Positions 35,506 to 47,001 of a DNA stretch of 64,000 bases are shown piece by piece. The first letter of the stretch is position 1; the number at the start of each line of letters is the position of its first letter. The stretch covers positions 1,736,001-1,800,000 of the forward strand of contig JAQQWL010000003.1 in NCBI GenBank assembly GCA_038363925.1, given 5' to 3'. The translations under genes and the position numbers were made by a program. This DNA comes from Apiospora phragmitis (Eukaryota; Ascomycota; Sordariomycetes; Amphisphaeriales; Apiosporaceae). The notes below the pieces were generated by a model that worked only from the letters and a program-made list of their open reading frames with translations, was not told where the DNA came from and searched no databases.

Positions 35506-36934
35506 ATGGTGACGCTCACTCGTTTACCTGTCCACTGGGGCAGGCGAATGTACTCTGCGTCCGCCAGCGGCACGGTGCCCGCCGCGAAGAAGAAGTACGT
35601 GCCCACGAGCGGCACGTATCCGCGCGGCTTCCAGGTCTCGGGTACCGTTGTCGGCGTCAAGCCCGGCAACACCACCAAGCCGGACCTCGCCTTCATCACG
35701 TCGGATCGTCCCTGCGCGGCGGCCGCCGTCTTCACCAAGAACAAGTTCCAGGCCGCCCCCGTGACGTTCAGCCGTTCCTTGCTCCAGCAGAAGAACAATG
35801 CGGGGCTTCAGGGCGTCCTCATCAATTCGGGATGTGCCAATGCTGTGACGGGCAAGGGAGGTCTCGAAGACGCCGAGGCCATGGCCACGGAGGCCGACAA
35901 GTCTCTGGGAGCCGACAAGGCGACGATCGTCATGAGTACCGGCGTCATTGGACAGAGGCAAGTAGCCACTAATGAAAGGCCAGCCAATGACTCACTGACT
36001 AACACATATTATCAGATTACCCATCAAGAAGATCCTGGATAACGTTCCTGTAGCTCACGGGAAACTAGGAATATCTCATGATCACTGGTTAACTTGCGCG
36101 ACAGCTATCTGCACAACTGACACCTTCCCCAAACTCATCTCCATGAGCTTCAACCTTCCCTCTTCTCCCTCAGTAGAATACCGCATCGCCGGTATGACCA
36201 AGGGCGCAGGCATGATCCACCCCAACATGGCTACGCTACTTGGTGTGATTGCTACGGATGCGCCCATCGCCTCCTCGGTGATGCCCGGTCTGCTCAAGCA
36301 TGCCGTAGGCAAGTCCTTCAACAGCATCACTATCGACGGCGACACTTCGACCAATGACACCGTCGCACTTCTGGCCAATGGCGCCGCGGGTGGCAAGGAA
36401 GTCGCGAGCGCGAGCTCAGAAGATTACCAAGCCTTCCAGACCGTCCTGTCCGAGTTCTCTACCGACCTGGCCAAGCTCATCGTCCGTGACGGAGAGGGTG
36501 CTACCAAGTTCGTCACCATCAACGTGACCGAGTCCTCGACCGAGCAGGGCGCTCGCAAGATCGCCAGCACCATCGCCCGCTCGCCGCTCGTCAAGACGGC
36601 GCTGTACGGCAAGGACGCCAACTGGGGCCGCATCCTGTGCGCGACGGGCTACTCGCTGATCACGGAGCCCGGCGCTTCCGCGGAGAACGAGATCACCGAG
36701 ATCATTCCGGAGAAGACCAACGTCTCCTTCGTCCCCTCGGACGGAAGCCCGGAGCTGAAGCTTCTCGTAGATGGCGAGCCGGAGATGGTGAACGAGACCA
36801 GGGCAGCGCAGATCCTGGAGCACGAGGATCTCGAGATCCTGGTTCGCCTTGGAACAGGCAAGGAGAAGGCTACCTACTGGACCTGTGACTATTCTCATGA
36901 ATACATTACTATCAACGGCGACTACCGCACATAG
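35506..36934 (+). CDS. argJ: Arginine biosynthesis bifunctional protein ArgJ (ornithine acetyltransferase / NAGS)
   Basis: Exons 35506-35957 and 36016-36934 give 456 residues. The enzyme moves the acetyl group from N-acetylornithine to glutamate, and may also make N-acetylglutamate, in the mitochondrial arginine cycle. The Arg/Ser-rich N-terminus suits a mitochondrial presequence. The proenzyme is cleaved before the nucleophilic Thr in [46 protein letters not shown] and the C-terminal [12 protein letters not shown] are all family marks. The intron uses a GC-AG donor (AG|GCAAGT). It was chosen because it restores GVIGQR-LPI, while no GT donor does. Known as ARG7 in budding yeast. Confidence 0.92.
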
Positions 36935-37272
36935 AGTAGATATGTACACAGATACCAAAGATGATAGATAATTCAATTAATCTAACAACAATTATTCGAC
37001 GACTTAAATTATGCACATGGAATTTTTCTCGCAACTAAACCATCAATTGTCATCTGTAAGGTGGTGTTCTGCTGGGAGGTCGTTGCCAGCAATTAACCAA
37101 TCAGCCTAGTTGGTGGGGCGGCTTTCCCAGCTTGACGCGTCGCGGGACAAATTACAAGCTTCAACCCGCGTTAAGTGTTTTTGGCCGCCTGGACTCTCTA
37201 TCCATCAACCAGCCAACTCGACTCGGGACCAGGCGTATTACACCACCACCTACCGACACAGAGCAAGAGAAA
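36935..37272. promoter_or_regulatory. argJ 3' end and RFC4 promoter interval
   Basis: Short spacer between two genes on the same strand. It must contain the argJ polyadenylation region and the RFC4 promoter; no specific site is called. Confidence 0.4.
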
Positions 37273-38433
37273 ATGCCGCCCAAAGCAAAGGAAGAGGTCG
37301 GCGAGTCTTCCACATCAGCAACCAAGAAGGCGCTGACTGCTGCGACAAATGGCGCCGTCAACTATGAGCTTCCCTGGTAAGTGCTGCCTGCCCCTTGAAG
37401 CTTCTCTTTGCCCCGTACCGACGACAAGAAAACTAAACAACGACTGTGAACAACAAATGATAGGGTAGAAAAGTACCGACCCGTCTTCCTCGACGACATC
37501 GTCGGCAACACCGAGACCATCGAGCGGCTCAAGATCATCGCGAAGGACGGCAACATGCCGCACGTCATCATCAGCGGCATGCCGGGCATCGGCAAGACGA
37601 CGAGCGTGCTGTGCCTGGCGCGGCAGCTGCTGGGCGACAGCTACAAGGAGGCGGTGCTGGAGCTGAACGCGTCGGACGAGCGCGGCATCGACGTGGTGCG
37701 CAACCGGATCAAGGGCTTCGCGCAGAAAAAGGTGACGCTGCCCGCGGGCCGCCATAAGGTCGTCATCCTCGACGAGGCCGACAGCATGACGAGCGGCGCC
37801 CAGCAGGCCCTGCGCCGCACCATGGAGATCTACTCCAACACGACGCGCTTCGCCTTCGCCTGCAACCAGAGCAACAAGGTGATCGAGCCGCTGCAGTCGC
37901 GCTGCGCCATCCTGCGCTACGCCCGTCTGACGGACAGCCAGGTCGTCAAGCGGCTGCTGCAGATCATCGAGGCCGAGAAGGTCGAGTACAGCGACGACGG
38001 GCTCGCGGCTTTGGTGTTTAGCGCCGAGGGCGACATGCGGCAGGCCATCAACAACCTGCAGAGCACCTGGGCCGGCTTCGGCTTCGTGAGCGGCGACAAC
38101 GTCTTCAAGGTGGTCGACTCGCCCCACCCCATCAAGGTCCAGGCCATGCTCAAGGCCTGCTACGAGGGCAAGGTCGACAGCGCCCTCGACACGCTGCGCG
38201 AGCTCTGGGACCTCGGCTACTCGAGCCACGACATCATCTCGACCATGTTCAAGGTCACCAAGACCATCCCCACCCTCAGCGAGCACAGCAAGCTCGAGTT
38301 CATCAAGGAGATCGGCTTCACCCACATGAAGATCCTCGAGGGCGTCCAGACGCTGCTGCAGCTGAGCGGCTGCGTGGCGCGGCTATGCAAGATCAATATG
38401 GATCCCAAGCGGTTCGAGGCGCCGCGTGCTTGA
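37273..38433 (+). CDS. RFC4: Replication factor C subunit 4
   Basis: Exons 37273-37376 and 37464-38433 give 357 residues. RFC is the clamp loader that places PCNA on primed DNA. After a 35-residue Lys/Ala/Thr leader comes [20 protein letters not shown], the usual small-subunit start. The P-loop is [10 protein letters not shown], which is the form found in yeast Rfc4. Walker B is [10 protein letters not shown], the SRC motif is [13 protein letters not shown], and sensor 2 lies in [12 protein letters not shown]. The C-terminal collar domain is complete. Length is normal. The gene lies 338 bases after argJ on the same strand with its own leader. Confidence 0.93.
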
Positions 38434-38991
38434 GGTTCAACTCAGACGGGGGATGTTGTTCAATTCGGTGCGATGGGAAATGGTAAAAAACTTGCATGGC
38501 ATGGCGTTCACGAGTTTAATGATCATGTGCTTGGCTTGGATCTCTGAGATACCTCTTCCTCAGATAGATGAGTAGATGAATCGTGTTTATGGGAGCATTG
38601 CCTAATTTGTTTCGGTGATTTATATTTGTAACGTTGATGCAAATGTCGATACAGTCGAGATATCCCGATCCGTGTTATTTCAATCTGTTCTGAAGAGTCA
38701 ACAGGATGCATGCGAATGCAGGCATCATCCTACTACAGTAACGACAGTACCTTGCACCCTCAAGGGTTGGAATACGAGCCCGTCCGGCGGAATCTAGAAA
38801 AGGAGGTATACCCAAGACAGAAACTCATACCACCCGTAAGCCCATATTGTAAGAAGATGGCATGGCATTAAAGACCATGGTACCACAACATAACATGTAT
38901 ATACAAGTTTTCAGTTGTGCATTGCGGTAGTATCAACAGTTCAACTTTTCTATCTCCATCTCTCCAGTTCGCTCACTTGCGAACGACTCCT
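38434..38991. other. Convergent spacer
   Basis: 3' regions of RFC4 and the small membrane-protein gene. Nothing else is supported. Confidence 0.4.
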
Positions 38992-39668
38992 TACTTGCCC
39001 TGCAGCTCGGCCTCCGCCTCGCGCAGATGCCGCGGTCTCGGCGGCGGGGGCGGGCCGCCCTCGTCCTCGGCGAACTCCCGCTCGAACGCCTCCCGCATTG
39101 GCCCGGTCCCGGGCGATCTGCCGCTGCAGACGGACCCGGTGCTCGTACAGGCGCATGCGCGAGTCGGCCTCGATCATGCTGCCGACGATCATGCCGGACA
39201 TCTGGATGTATCTGCAAGTGGTACGGTAGGTCAACATTCGAGGACTTCCTTTATCTATGTACATGTATACTTATATATGTATATGTATGTGTGTGGTCAG
39301 GTGCACCTCCTTACTACTATACTATATGGGGAGGAAGAGAATGTTTTCGTGCAATCATTATCTCAAAGAGGAAGCCTCACCTCCTACCGTTTCTCTAGAA
39401 GGAGAGAGTAGAAGGAGAGACCAGAAGGGCGAGAGAGAGAGAAATGGAAGAAAATGGAAAGGGGAAATACCCGTTGGGAAAAGAAAGCAATTACTTACAC
39501 CTTGAACTGAATCGTCAGCCCCCGGTATATGGGCGAGAAGGCGTAAGCGGTAGCGCCCAAGATGGCAGACGCAGCGCCCCATTTGGCGGCACCGATAGCC
39601 GCGCCGCGAGTAGCTTCCCATTGGGCCTCGTGGACGTCGGTGGCATTCAAGGCATCGTGAGGCTTCAT
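38992..39668 (-). CDS. Small conserved membrane protein (two hydrophobic segments), frame break
   Basis: Exon 1 is 39668-39499. Exon 2 starts at 39211 after a 287-nt intron with a TATG microsatellite. The start MKPHDALNATDVHEAQWEAT was preferred over an upstream in-frame ATG. The core contains GAAKWGAASAILGATAYAFS, YRGLTIQFKVYIQMSGMIVG and a charged end. I recall this as a short protein conserved in filamentous ascomycetes, possibly mitochondrial, but cannot name it. In exon 2 the frame changes near a GACCGGG stretch at about 39105-39113. After it, FEREFAEDEGGPPPPP and LREAEAELQGK lead to a stop at 38992. The change needs one extra or two missing bases, unlike the other breaks in the window. 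Confidence 0.6.
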
Positions 39669-40424
39669 CCTGCTTTCCTTTTCTATCCCCCTTTTTCTTG
39701 CTTGCTTTGGTCTTCTTCTGCCTGCCGGCTTCAACGGGAAGAGAGATGGAGCGCGGCCTTTTCCTCCAGGTGGGCTGCCCTTCTCCAAAATCGAAGGGAG
39801 GAGAGACTACGCCCAGAGTTGGCAATTGCGTGCCAACTCGGTGCCGGCTGTATAACTCGATGAGGCTCGAGCTTCCTTATTGGCTTCAGGACAGTGTATT
39901 GTAGCAATTGAATGCAACATAAGCACGTGAGATGGATGTTGGAGGGAAATAGTACGGATAGCTTTGATGAATTCGGAGGTGTTCAGTGATTAGTGGACGG
40001 ACGCTAACGGGTTTGCGGGCGCGCAGGAGCAAGCGACCGGCCCATTTTGCTGCGTCATCATGCCATTTACATTCCGTATCCGCACGCAAACACCGAACAT
40101 CTTCAAGTCAAAGCCCGACTCGGTTTTCGTAGGTCACAATGCACAACAACCAGTTATTAGAACTCGTCAGCATACTGAGCCGTCAGTTTCGCTCGTTTTC
40201 CCAGGTATTCTTTCTTGATGTTGGTGTCGTTGCTCTTCTTGTATATTAGAGGAGTTCTCGTCTATATACCTACTATTCAACAAAGTCATGTGAGCAATTG
40301 ATCGCACTGTAGTGGCATGAGTGGTGGTTCTATAACGAAAAAAAGTGAGCCGAGTGATATCTGAACAGCAACAACAAAACGCCACCAACGCCCGTATTCA
40401 TGATCTATCACCCTCTATCTGCCC
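39669..40424. other. Intergenic, nothing supported
   Basis: Contains the promoter side of the small membrane protein and the 3' end of the carrier gene. No other feature. Confidence 0.4.
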
Positions 40425-41852
40425 TCATGTCAAAAGAATATCATATCCGTCCTTCGTGATACGGATTTCTTCGCCGCCCATGCCGTACTTCCGCCGCACC
40501 AGTTCGAAAATGATCAACCCGGCACTCGTGCTGGGGACTTGCCGGATCGTGTTCCACCAAAACCCGCGATAAAACCATCTCGTGAGGCTGATCCCGTCCC
40601 CCTTGGCCTCGGCCGCTAGCTGTGTCCACGTTTCCTGGTAGGCGTGGTAGTACGCCCGCATCATCCTCCATTTCCGCCGCGGCTTATCCGGATTGGCGGC
40701 GTGAGACTCCCTAAGCCTCGTGACCTTGGCGTCCAGTTCTTCTAGGTGATCCCAATGCTTGACTTGGATATGGTTCAGGGGGTGCAGCAGGATCTGCTGC
40801 CCAAAGGAGGCGCCGATGCCCGCAAGCAGGAGAAAGGCGGGCTCGATGGCATAATGGGGTCTGATCACCGTCGGCTTTTCGTCATGTTTACTCTGGTCGC
40901 TTCGCTTCATCATCCTATCTTTGTCCGTCGGGCGCTTCATGGCCAGGAGATCCACGATCTCTTGGCTGAGGCCGCCATAGTACCACCGGACGAAGTTGTA
41001 GTACCCTTGGGCCTTGACGTACTCAAAAGTCGTGAAGAACACCGCGCTCCCCATAGAGTCCTTCATGAAGCTCAGGCCCCAGCCCGCGAAGATGCCCCGC
41101 AACCCGATCTCCCGCAGCTTCTCCGCGCTGAAGGACCACATACTGCGAGGCTTTCCCTTCCCGCTGGCCGGCATCAGATCGCGGTGGTCGTAGCGCGCCT
41201 GGATCGCATCCAGCGGGGCCGCCAACACGCTCTGGATGCTGCCCGCCAGGAACCCGGCCGTGAACGTCTCGAGGGGCGCCGGCGGCGGGTAGGCGCGCTT
41301 GTTGCTGCGCGCGCTCTCCGGGTGCAGCCGGCCGAGGATCTGCAGGTAGCTCGTGTACAGCACGGCGCCGACGCTCACGTTGGCGATCAGCGGCGGCAGG
41401 ACCTGGTGCGGGATCACGGCCCAGCCGTCGTGGCGCACGGCGCTCGTGAGCACGCCGGGCGTCGTCGCGCGCATCCAGGTCCAGGTCTGCTGCAGGGCCG
41501 CCGTCAGCCGCGAAGTCGCGCGGCCGTCGCTCCCGTTCAGCGGCGGGTTTCGGACGTGCAGCTGCGCCTGGGCGTGGTGCACGGAGCGCGCGTAGGCGAG
41601 GTAGTCGACCCGCGTCCGGAAGAAGGCCTTGACGGGCGCGCGGAAGTAGAAGGCGATGGCCTGGGACGTCAGCGCCCGCACCGAGGCGGCCGAGGCGGCT
41701 GTGGCAGCGTTGTTTCGCGGCTGCTTTTCCGGCAGCATGCCATCCGTCGGGATGACGGGGCCGGGACCTCCTCCTCCTCCTCCTCCTGTTGGCACTGCAT
41801 ACTGTTGATTATTGGGAAGCGTGATAATGGTATCACCGCGCCTGGATGTCAT
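40425..41852 (-). CDS. Divergent mitochondrial carrier family protein
   Basis: A single exon of 475 residues. Carrier-type repeats are indicated by FTAGFLAGSIQSVLAAPLDAIQARYD (signature PxD with following basic residues), then GIFAGWGLSFMKDSMGSAVFF, and a C-terminal YRGFWWNTIRQVPSTSAGLIIFE. The first repeat is poorly kept, and there is a Gly-rich start and long linkers. This fits a divergent member of the SLC25-like family in the inner mitochondrial membrane. The transported substrate cannot be inferred. The start at 41852 is the first ATG of a long open frame. Confidence 0.75.
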   Translation of the reverse strand: MTSRRGDTIITLPNNQQYAVPTGGGGGGGPGPVIPTDGMLPEKQPRNNAATAASAASVRALTSQAIAFYFRAPVKAFFRTRVDYLAYARSVHHAQAQLHVRNPPLNGSDGRATSRLTAALQQTWTWMRATTPGVLTSAVRHDGWAVIPHQVLPPLIANVSVGAVLYTSYLQILGRLHPESARSNKRAYPPPAPLETFTAGFLAGSIQSVLAAPLDAIQARYDHRDLMPASGKGKPRSMWSFSAEKLREIGLRGIFAGWGLSFMKDSMGSAVFFTTFEYVKAQGYYNFVRWYYGGLSQEIVDLLAMKRPTDKDRMMKRSDQSKHDEKPTVIRPHYAIEPAFLLLAGIGASFGQQILLHPLNHIQVKHWDHLEELDAKVTRLRESHAANPDKPRRKWRMMRAYYHAYQETWTQLAAEAKGDGISLTRWFYRGFWWNTIRQVPSTSAGLIIFELVRRKYGMGGEEIRITKDGYDILLT

Positions 41853-43563
41853 GGTCTCTACGGCTCATTTTGAGATGCTCCTGTCTTTTTATCATAGGTG
41901 AAGTCTGGCGGACTTGATAGAACGAGAGATAGATCTGCAATTTTGACTTTGCGGTCTTGGGATCCAGTCCAAGAACTTAGGACTGAGGTCTGGCTTTTGG
42001 CAGCTGCGAGATTAGTTGGATTTTCGAGATTCCAAAGTTAGGCGCGGTCAAAACCGGGAGGGGATGACGTCTGTGTCAGCTGTGACCACCTGCGCCCCGT
42101 GACCTCCCATAATTGAGTCAGCCGCTCCTATTCCTGAGTCCAATCATCAAAATGCTCATCACCAAGTCCATAATATACCATCAAATTCGCGATCATCTGT
42201 GTGGAAAAGTTTCCTCCTTGGATAATTTTTGGTTCTTTTCGCTTTGACCTGTGTGTTCTCCATGGTGTAAACAGTCCAAGGCTATGACGGTTCTCTTTTG
42301 CGGCTTCGTAACAAGTCGAGTCACACTGCCAGGTAACACGAAACAAAAACCATTGACAAGTCAGTTCAGCTTCTCCGGGTTATAGTACCTGCTTCCTGCA
42401 ATATATCAGTTGGAATTCTTCTTCTTTTTATTTCGCTGGCCAGCAGATGCTTGCGGGCTTGTAGTCGTCACACCTCAAGTACCCTCGATCCCAAAGGCGC
42501 ATTGAGACAAGCCTAGTCTGAGGGGTTCCGATCGATGGAGTCCGGCTCTCCTGGGGAAAGCGCTAGCTAGCCTTTGCTGTGCGGTAATGCCAACTCTGAT
42601 GAATCATCATAAGCGAGGATACACGTTCGTCGACTTCCCTTTTCTCTTTCTCAACATTCTCAAGCTGAGAATAACAATATCACTGTCACTGAATACTGTA
42701 TGTTGGCCGAAGCTATGGTAGGGGAAGTGATAATATTAAGTACTTATGTACTGCTAATGCCTTTTAACCTTTCAAGTAACCTTACACGATGGTCTGACCA
42801 AGGTGTCAAGCTGCATAGCCCAGGCCCCAGAGCACGCAGGCACGCGAGCTTCCCCAGCTTCTCAACTTTCCCTTGGTATGATTGGACAACAGACCTGCAT
42901 GCGGGCTCGCATGTGGCTAGGATCATCCCGTGTGGTACCCCACAGAGCGGCTGTCGTGCAACGACCAGACTGCAGGCCGGGATAGGAGCTCCGGGCAATG
43001 ACATTACCCTTGACGCTCTCTTAGCTATGAGGAAATCTACAACCGAGCCCCGGATATAACGTCACCATGTCTTTCAATGAAGAAAGTAATGTGAAGTTGT
43101 GATGATCCCATACTGCTGCCCCAAGGTGCCGGACACGCTAGAACGAATTGATTACTCGCACACATCGCACACCTACGTCTTCTCCCTCAGGGTGTTATAG
43201 TATTTTAGTTTGCTTTTTCCTTTTCCCCTTTTCAGTAGACGATGGAGCTTCGATGATCGGGCTCGTGGAAATGTTTAAGGACAGTACATGTATGCCCCTT
43301 TAAAGGATTTCCCAATCGCTCCTTCCCTCGAAAAAGCAACATGTTCTCTAACACTAAAAATGGTCTTAGAAGTCTAACGAGCCACTGTAATACTGCAATA
43401 CGTCACTGTCACCACCACGAATACAGTCAAGCTTCACTTGCATCAATCTTCATTAAAAGAAAACCAAACACCACGCCTCTACAATTTCCCCCCCTCTGTG
43501 GCATATAACCATAGTACTTATCCCACAAAATCAAGACCCTTCATTACTACCACCACCGCCAAG
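41853..43563. other. Intergenic, nothing supported
   Basis: 1.7 kb with short frames only. It presumably holds divergent promoters for the carrier and GFA-domain genes. Confidence 0.4.
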
Positions 43564-44451
43564 ATGCCTTCAAAGACGTCCAAGTCCAACCCGCAGTCCC
43601 CCTCCAAGAAGCAAAAGCAGGAGCACGACCACGATTTGCGGGAGCCGCACGAGCTGACGGCTGACTCGGCCGAGACGACGGGCGAGGACAATGGGACCCT
43701 TACCCGAAAGGGACCAACCATGAGAGCAAACACAAGCACGACACGACGACGACGCCCGAAGACGAGGAGGCCGAGAAGCGGAAAGAAGGCAACGAGTGGC
43801 GCGATCGGCCGCCCTATCGCACCACGGCCGAGAATGACCATGCTGTGAAGCATCACGAGGCCCAGTGCAATTGCGGTCGCATCAAGTACTGGCTGAGCCG
43901 GGAGAAGCCCCTGGCGTCCAAGTATTGCCATTGCACGGATTGTCAGAGTTTACATGGTAGGTCTTTTTTCTCTGCAGCAACAGCAGCAGCATAGATTGAG
44001 CTTTACTTTGCAAGTGGACGAGTACTAACATGACTTTTTGTCCAGGCGCACCATTCCAGTGGGCCGCCATCTTTAAGAAAGAGGACCTGCACTTTGAGAA
44101 CGGTCCAAGGGCCTGGCGTTCTACCATGCGCAGAAGAAGCACACGTATCACGACCTGCCCTGCAAGGTCAGCTGCGCGTACTGCCATGCGCCCATCATGG
44201 ACGAGGGTCGGAATATGGTGCTGATGTTCCCCGCCATCATCAAGTTCAAGACGAGGAGGCCAAGAAGGCATTCCAGCCAACGTAAGTATGCCTACTTTGT
44301 CCCTTTTATGTATATGAAGCTGATCTGGATGATATACAGAATGCATATCTTTTATTCAAGACGTTGCTTGGACATCACAGATGGAAAGACAAAATGGGCC
44401 GAGTTAGACGATCAGAGTGAGAAGGTTCGGAGACGGGCTAAGAGAGTATGA
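43564..44451 (+). CDS. GFA-domain (CENP-V/GFA zinc-binding) protein, three frame breaks
   Basis: Introns are 43957-44045 and 44282-44339. The GFA fold binds zinc through spaced cysteines; some members act on glutathione-formaldehyde adducts, but most are uncharacterised. After a charged N-terminus (Lys/His/Glu-rich) the domain reads HEAQCNCGRIKYWLSREKP, KYCHCTDCQ, then GAPFQWAAIF and, in another frame, VSCAYCHAPIMDEGRNM. It ends with HIFYSRRCLDITDGKTKWAE. Frame changes fall at GGG near 43712, CC near 44105 and a single G near 44252. Each is explained by one missing base. With these allowed, the protein is continuous and typical of fungal GFA proteins. Confidence 0.75.
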
Positions 44452-44766
44452 GCGATCAAGTCCAGATCTATGGTAGGGGTATCATCAATTGGTCCTGCTT
44501 TCTATAGTCTAAATAATACCACCAATGGGCAACTTTGGCTGTTTCGTACATGTGTTGTACAACACCATAACCGACCTATGTATACATATCGTCAAGCCAT
44601 GAGATCTTCCAATATCGCCTCCAGCTCTTCTCTGCGGAAAGGCAAACTTAGTAGTTCGGTTCCCAAGACGTCTTTCCGGCTGGTGATCATTTGATGGTCG
44701 TGGAATCTATCACTCCATGTTAGTCATACCTGTAACTCCAATCTTGTCATGTTATTTGGAAAGGCC
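44452..44766. other. Short convergent spacer
   Basis: 3' ends of the GFA gene and ORC2. Nothing else. Confidence 0.4.
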
Positions 44767-46451
44767 TTACTCCTTGAGCAGTGTACGGAAAGCCATCTCC
44801 GAACTGCAGATGAACTCCTCGACCGCCTTGTTGTACAATATGCGGTACTCGACACCGGGGTTCTCCCCGCCGGACATGCCCTCCTCGTCGATCGCCATCA
44901 GCACCTCGGTGACGAGCAGGCGGAACAGGTTCTTGGCGTTCTCGGGCAGACTGCGCAGGACGTAGGTGACGCCCTCCTTGCCGCCGACGCGGCGGGCCTT
45001 GCGGCCCAGAAGCTCGTGCACGTCGTCGACGACGTCGATCTCGACGGTGAAGGGCGCAAAGGTGGTACAGTCGTGGAAGACGAAGTCGAAGGCGGACCGG
45101 ACGCCGCTGTCCCACAGTAGGGAGAAATCCGGGGTGTCCGCGGAGCAGATCAGCTGGATTTGGGGGTGCGATGCCAGTTGCGCCAGGATGGTTTGGGTGC
45201 CGGCTCTGCGCAATGGCACGGCGTCGATGGAGTTGATGATGATGGTAATGTTGATGTCGTGCGAAGACAGGAGCGCCTTCAGGCTCTCTAGCATCACAGA
45301 GGGGTTGCCGGCAGGCAGCCTGTGTGATGGTTCGACGGCGCTGGCGATGGTGCCCAGCATCTCGCGGATCGAGGTGGAGCGCACATAGCCGTTGATGATA
45401 ACAATCTTGCTCGACTCGTGGTCAGGTGTCTCATCGTACAGGAACTTGGCGAATTTATGTAGGAGTGGCCTTTTGGAGCCATATCCATATAGACATATCT
45501 AAATCCTTCCGATAGTTCAAAGGACCACTGGGCGAAGTTCTCGGTGTGCCACGACTGGAGGTACTCGATATCTCCGGCATGGTGCTCTTTGTGTTGGTGC
45601 AATATGGAGAAATACTCCTCGTGAGTGAGCAGCTCGAGTGAGGCAAGTGTGTTACTGGACGTCTTGGCGGCACCAGGTCGGTTCTGTGCAAAGTATAACT
45701 CGTACGGCGGTAGGTCTCGCGGGGGTGTCGGCGACTTCTTGCATGTGCGCCCCTTTTGTTTTGGTTCCTTGTCCTTTTTCTGGCGACCTCGAGGTTTCTT
45801 GGATGGCGATGCTGCGGCAGCCTTGGATTCGTCAACTTCTTGGGTCTTTCCCTCGACGCCTTCTTCTAGCTCCTCCTCTTCCTCGTCTTCGTCCTGACTC
45901 GAGTTGTAGATCTCCTGAGCCAGCTCTTCTTGTTCGTCTTCGTCGCTGGCGTCGCCGGCCACCACGCGCTCGATCAAGGCCATAGCACTCTTCTTGCGCG
46001 CGGAGCGGTCGTTTCGTCGCCATTGCGGAGTCTCCCCGTTCGTGAATCGAGTGGCCCTCGAGGGTGTCGTGATATTCTTCCCCGCGGATGCTTTCACTGG
46101 ACTCGCCGACGTCTTGAGCTTGCGTTTCGGTGTCGTCGCTGCCGCCTCTTCTTCCTCGTCGCCGACGTGGGTCTCCGCTTTATCTTTATTTGAACCTCCT
46201 ACACCAACCGCATCGTCGTCATCCGAGGGCACATCGTAGATGGACTTTTTCTGGCTTGCGCCATTCTGGAGCTTCGAGACCGCCGTTGGTCTTCCGCGCG
46301 GCCGCTTTGCTGGTGACGCTTGTGCGGCCTTGTCGTTGTCTGCTTCATTGCTGGGCTCTTCGATCTTTGCTGCTGGCCTTTTCCGAGTGGATTGCCTGAC
46401 AGGCGTAGCTTTTGCCGGCTCAGGACTCGCCGCCTTGCGGCGTGGCGCCAT
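44767..46451 (-). CDS. ORC2: Origin recognition complex subunit 2 (one frame break)
   Basis: Runs from the ATG at 46451 (MAPRRKAASPEPAKA) to a stop at 44767, without introns. Orc2 is part of the ORC ring that marks replication origins in the nucleus. The N-terminal half is disordered, Lys/Ser/Glu-rich, with acidic runs. The conserved half begins with LTHEEYFSILHQHKEHH and QWSFELSEGF. The next residues, ICLYGYGSKRPLLHKFAKFL and DHESSKIVIINGYVRS, lie in a different frame. The switch is at TTTAGATA near 45491, where one missing A would join them. MRSTSIREMLGTIASAV and HDINITIIINSIDAVPLR then lead to the winged-helix end. Total about 560 residues, as expected. Confidence 0.85.
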
Positions 46452-47001
46452 TAGGTGATGATGGTGCTATTCCAGACACTGGAGGTTCTCGCCCACAGTA
46501 CCATGCGACTAATTGGCGTCTGCTCGATACAATGTTGCAAGTGCAATATGGGATTTCAGTGCCGATGCCGTCGGTGGATGTATACTACAAGCGCTATCAA
46601 GAATAAGTTGGTGTCGCACAGTTGTCAAGAATACAATTATCGCCGAGGTCAATGGGATTTCACGCGTCGTCGCGTCAGGGTGCAGCAAGTGCTGCAGCTA
46701 ACCAGCTACCGGGTTACATCTTGCGACCCCACTGAAAAGTTGACATGGGCGCCCACGAAAGGCTTCTTTGCTGACTTATCAGATGCAGAGGCAGCAACAT
46801 GCTGCTAGTATGCTCAATTGCACCTAAAGATATACCTGATCTGTAACTCGTTCACACCAAAGAAGCTCATTACAGTGGCTTTTACTCTTTACATTCTTGC
46901 CTGCCATCACATACTGAAGTACTACACACCAGCCAACCCGCTATTCCCTCCGGTAGGCAGGAGGCAAGTGGGCTGTCCCCACACAAGACCCGACATTGGC
47001 C
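46452..47001. promoter_or_regulatory. Divergent ORC2-GEP4 promoter interval
   Basis: 550 bases between divergently transcribed genes. It must hold both promoters; no specific elements are called. Confidence 0.4.

Noticed and set aside
37315..38325. 336-codon frame on the minus strand
   Set aside because: Antisense shadow of RFC4, whose motifs are unmistakable on the + strand.
40746..41873. 375-codon frame on the + strand
   Set aside because: Antisense of the mitochondrial carrier gene; Arg/His/Gly-rich and without domains.
42128..42346. 72-codon minus-strand frame ending FSTQMIANLMVYYG and GDEHFDDW
   Set aside because: It looks slightly protein-like at its end, but there is no family match, no splice continuation and no supporting context.
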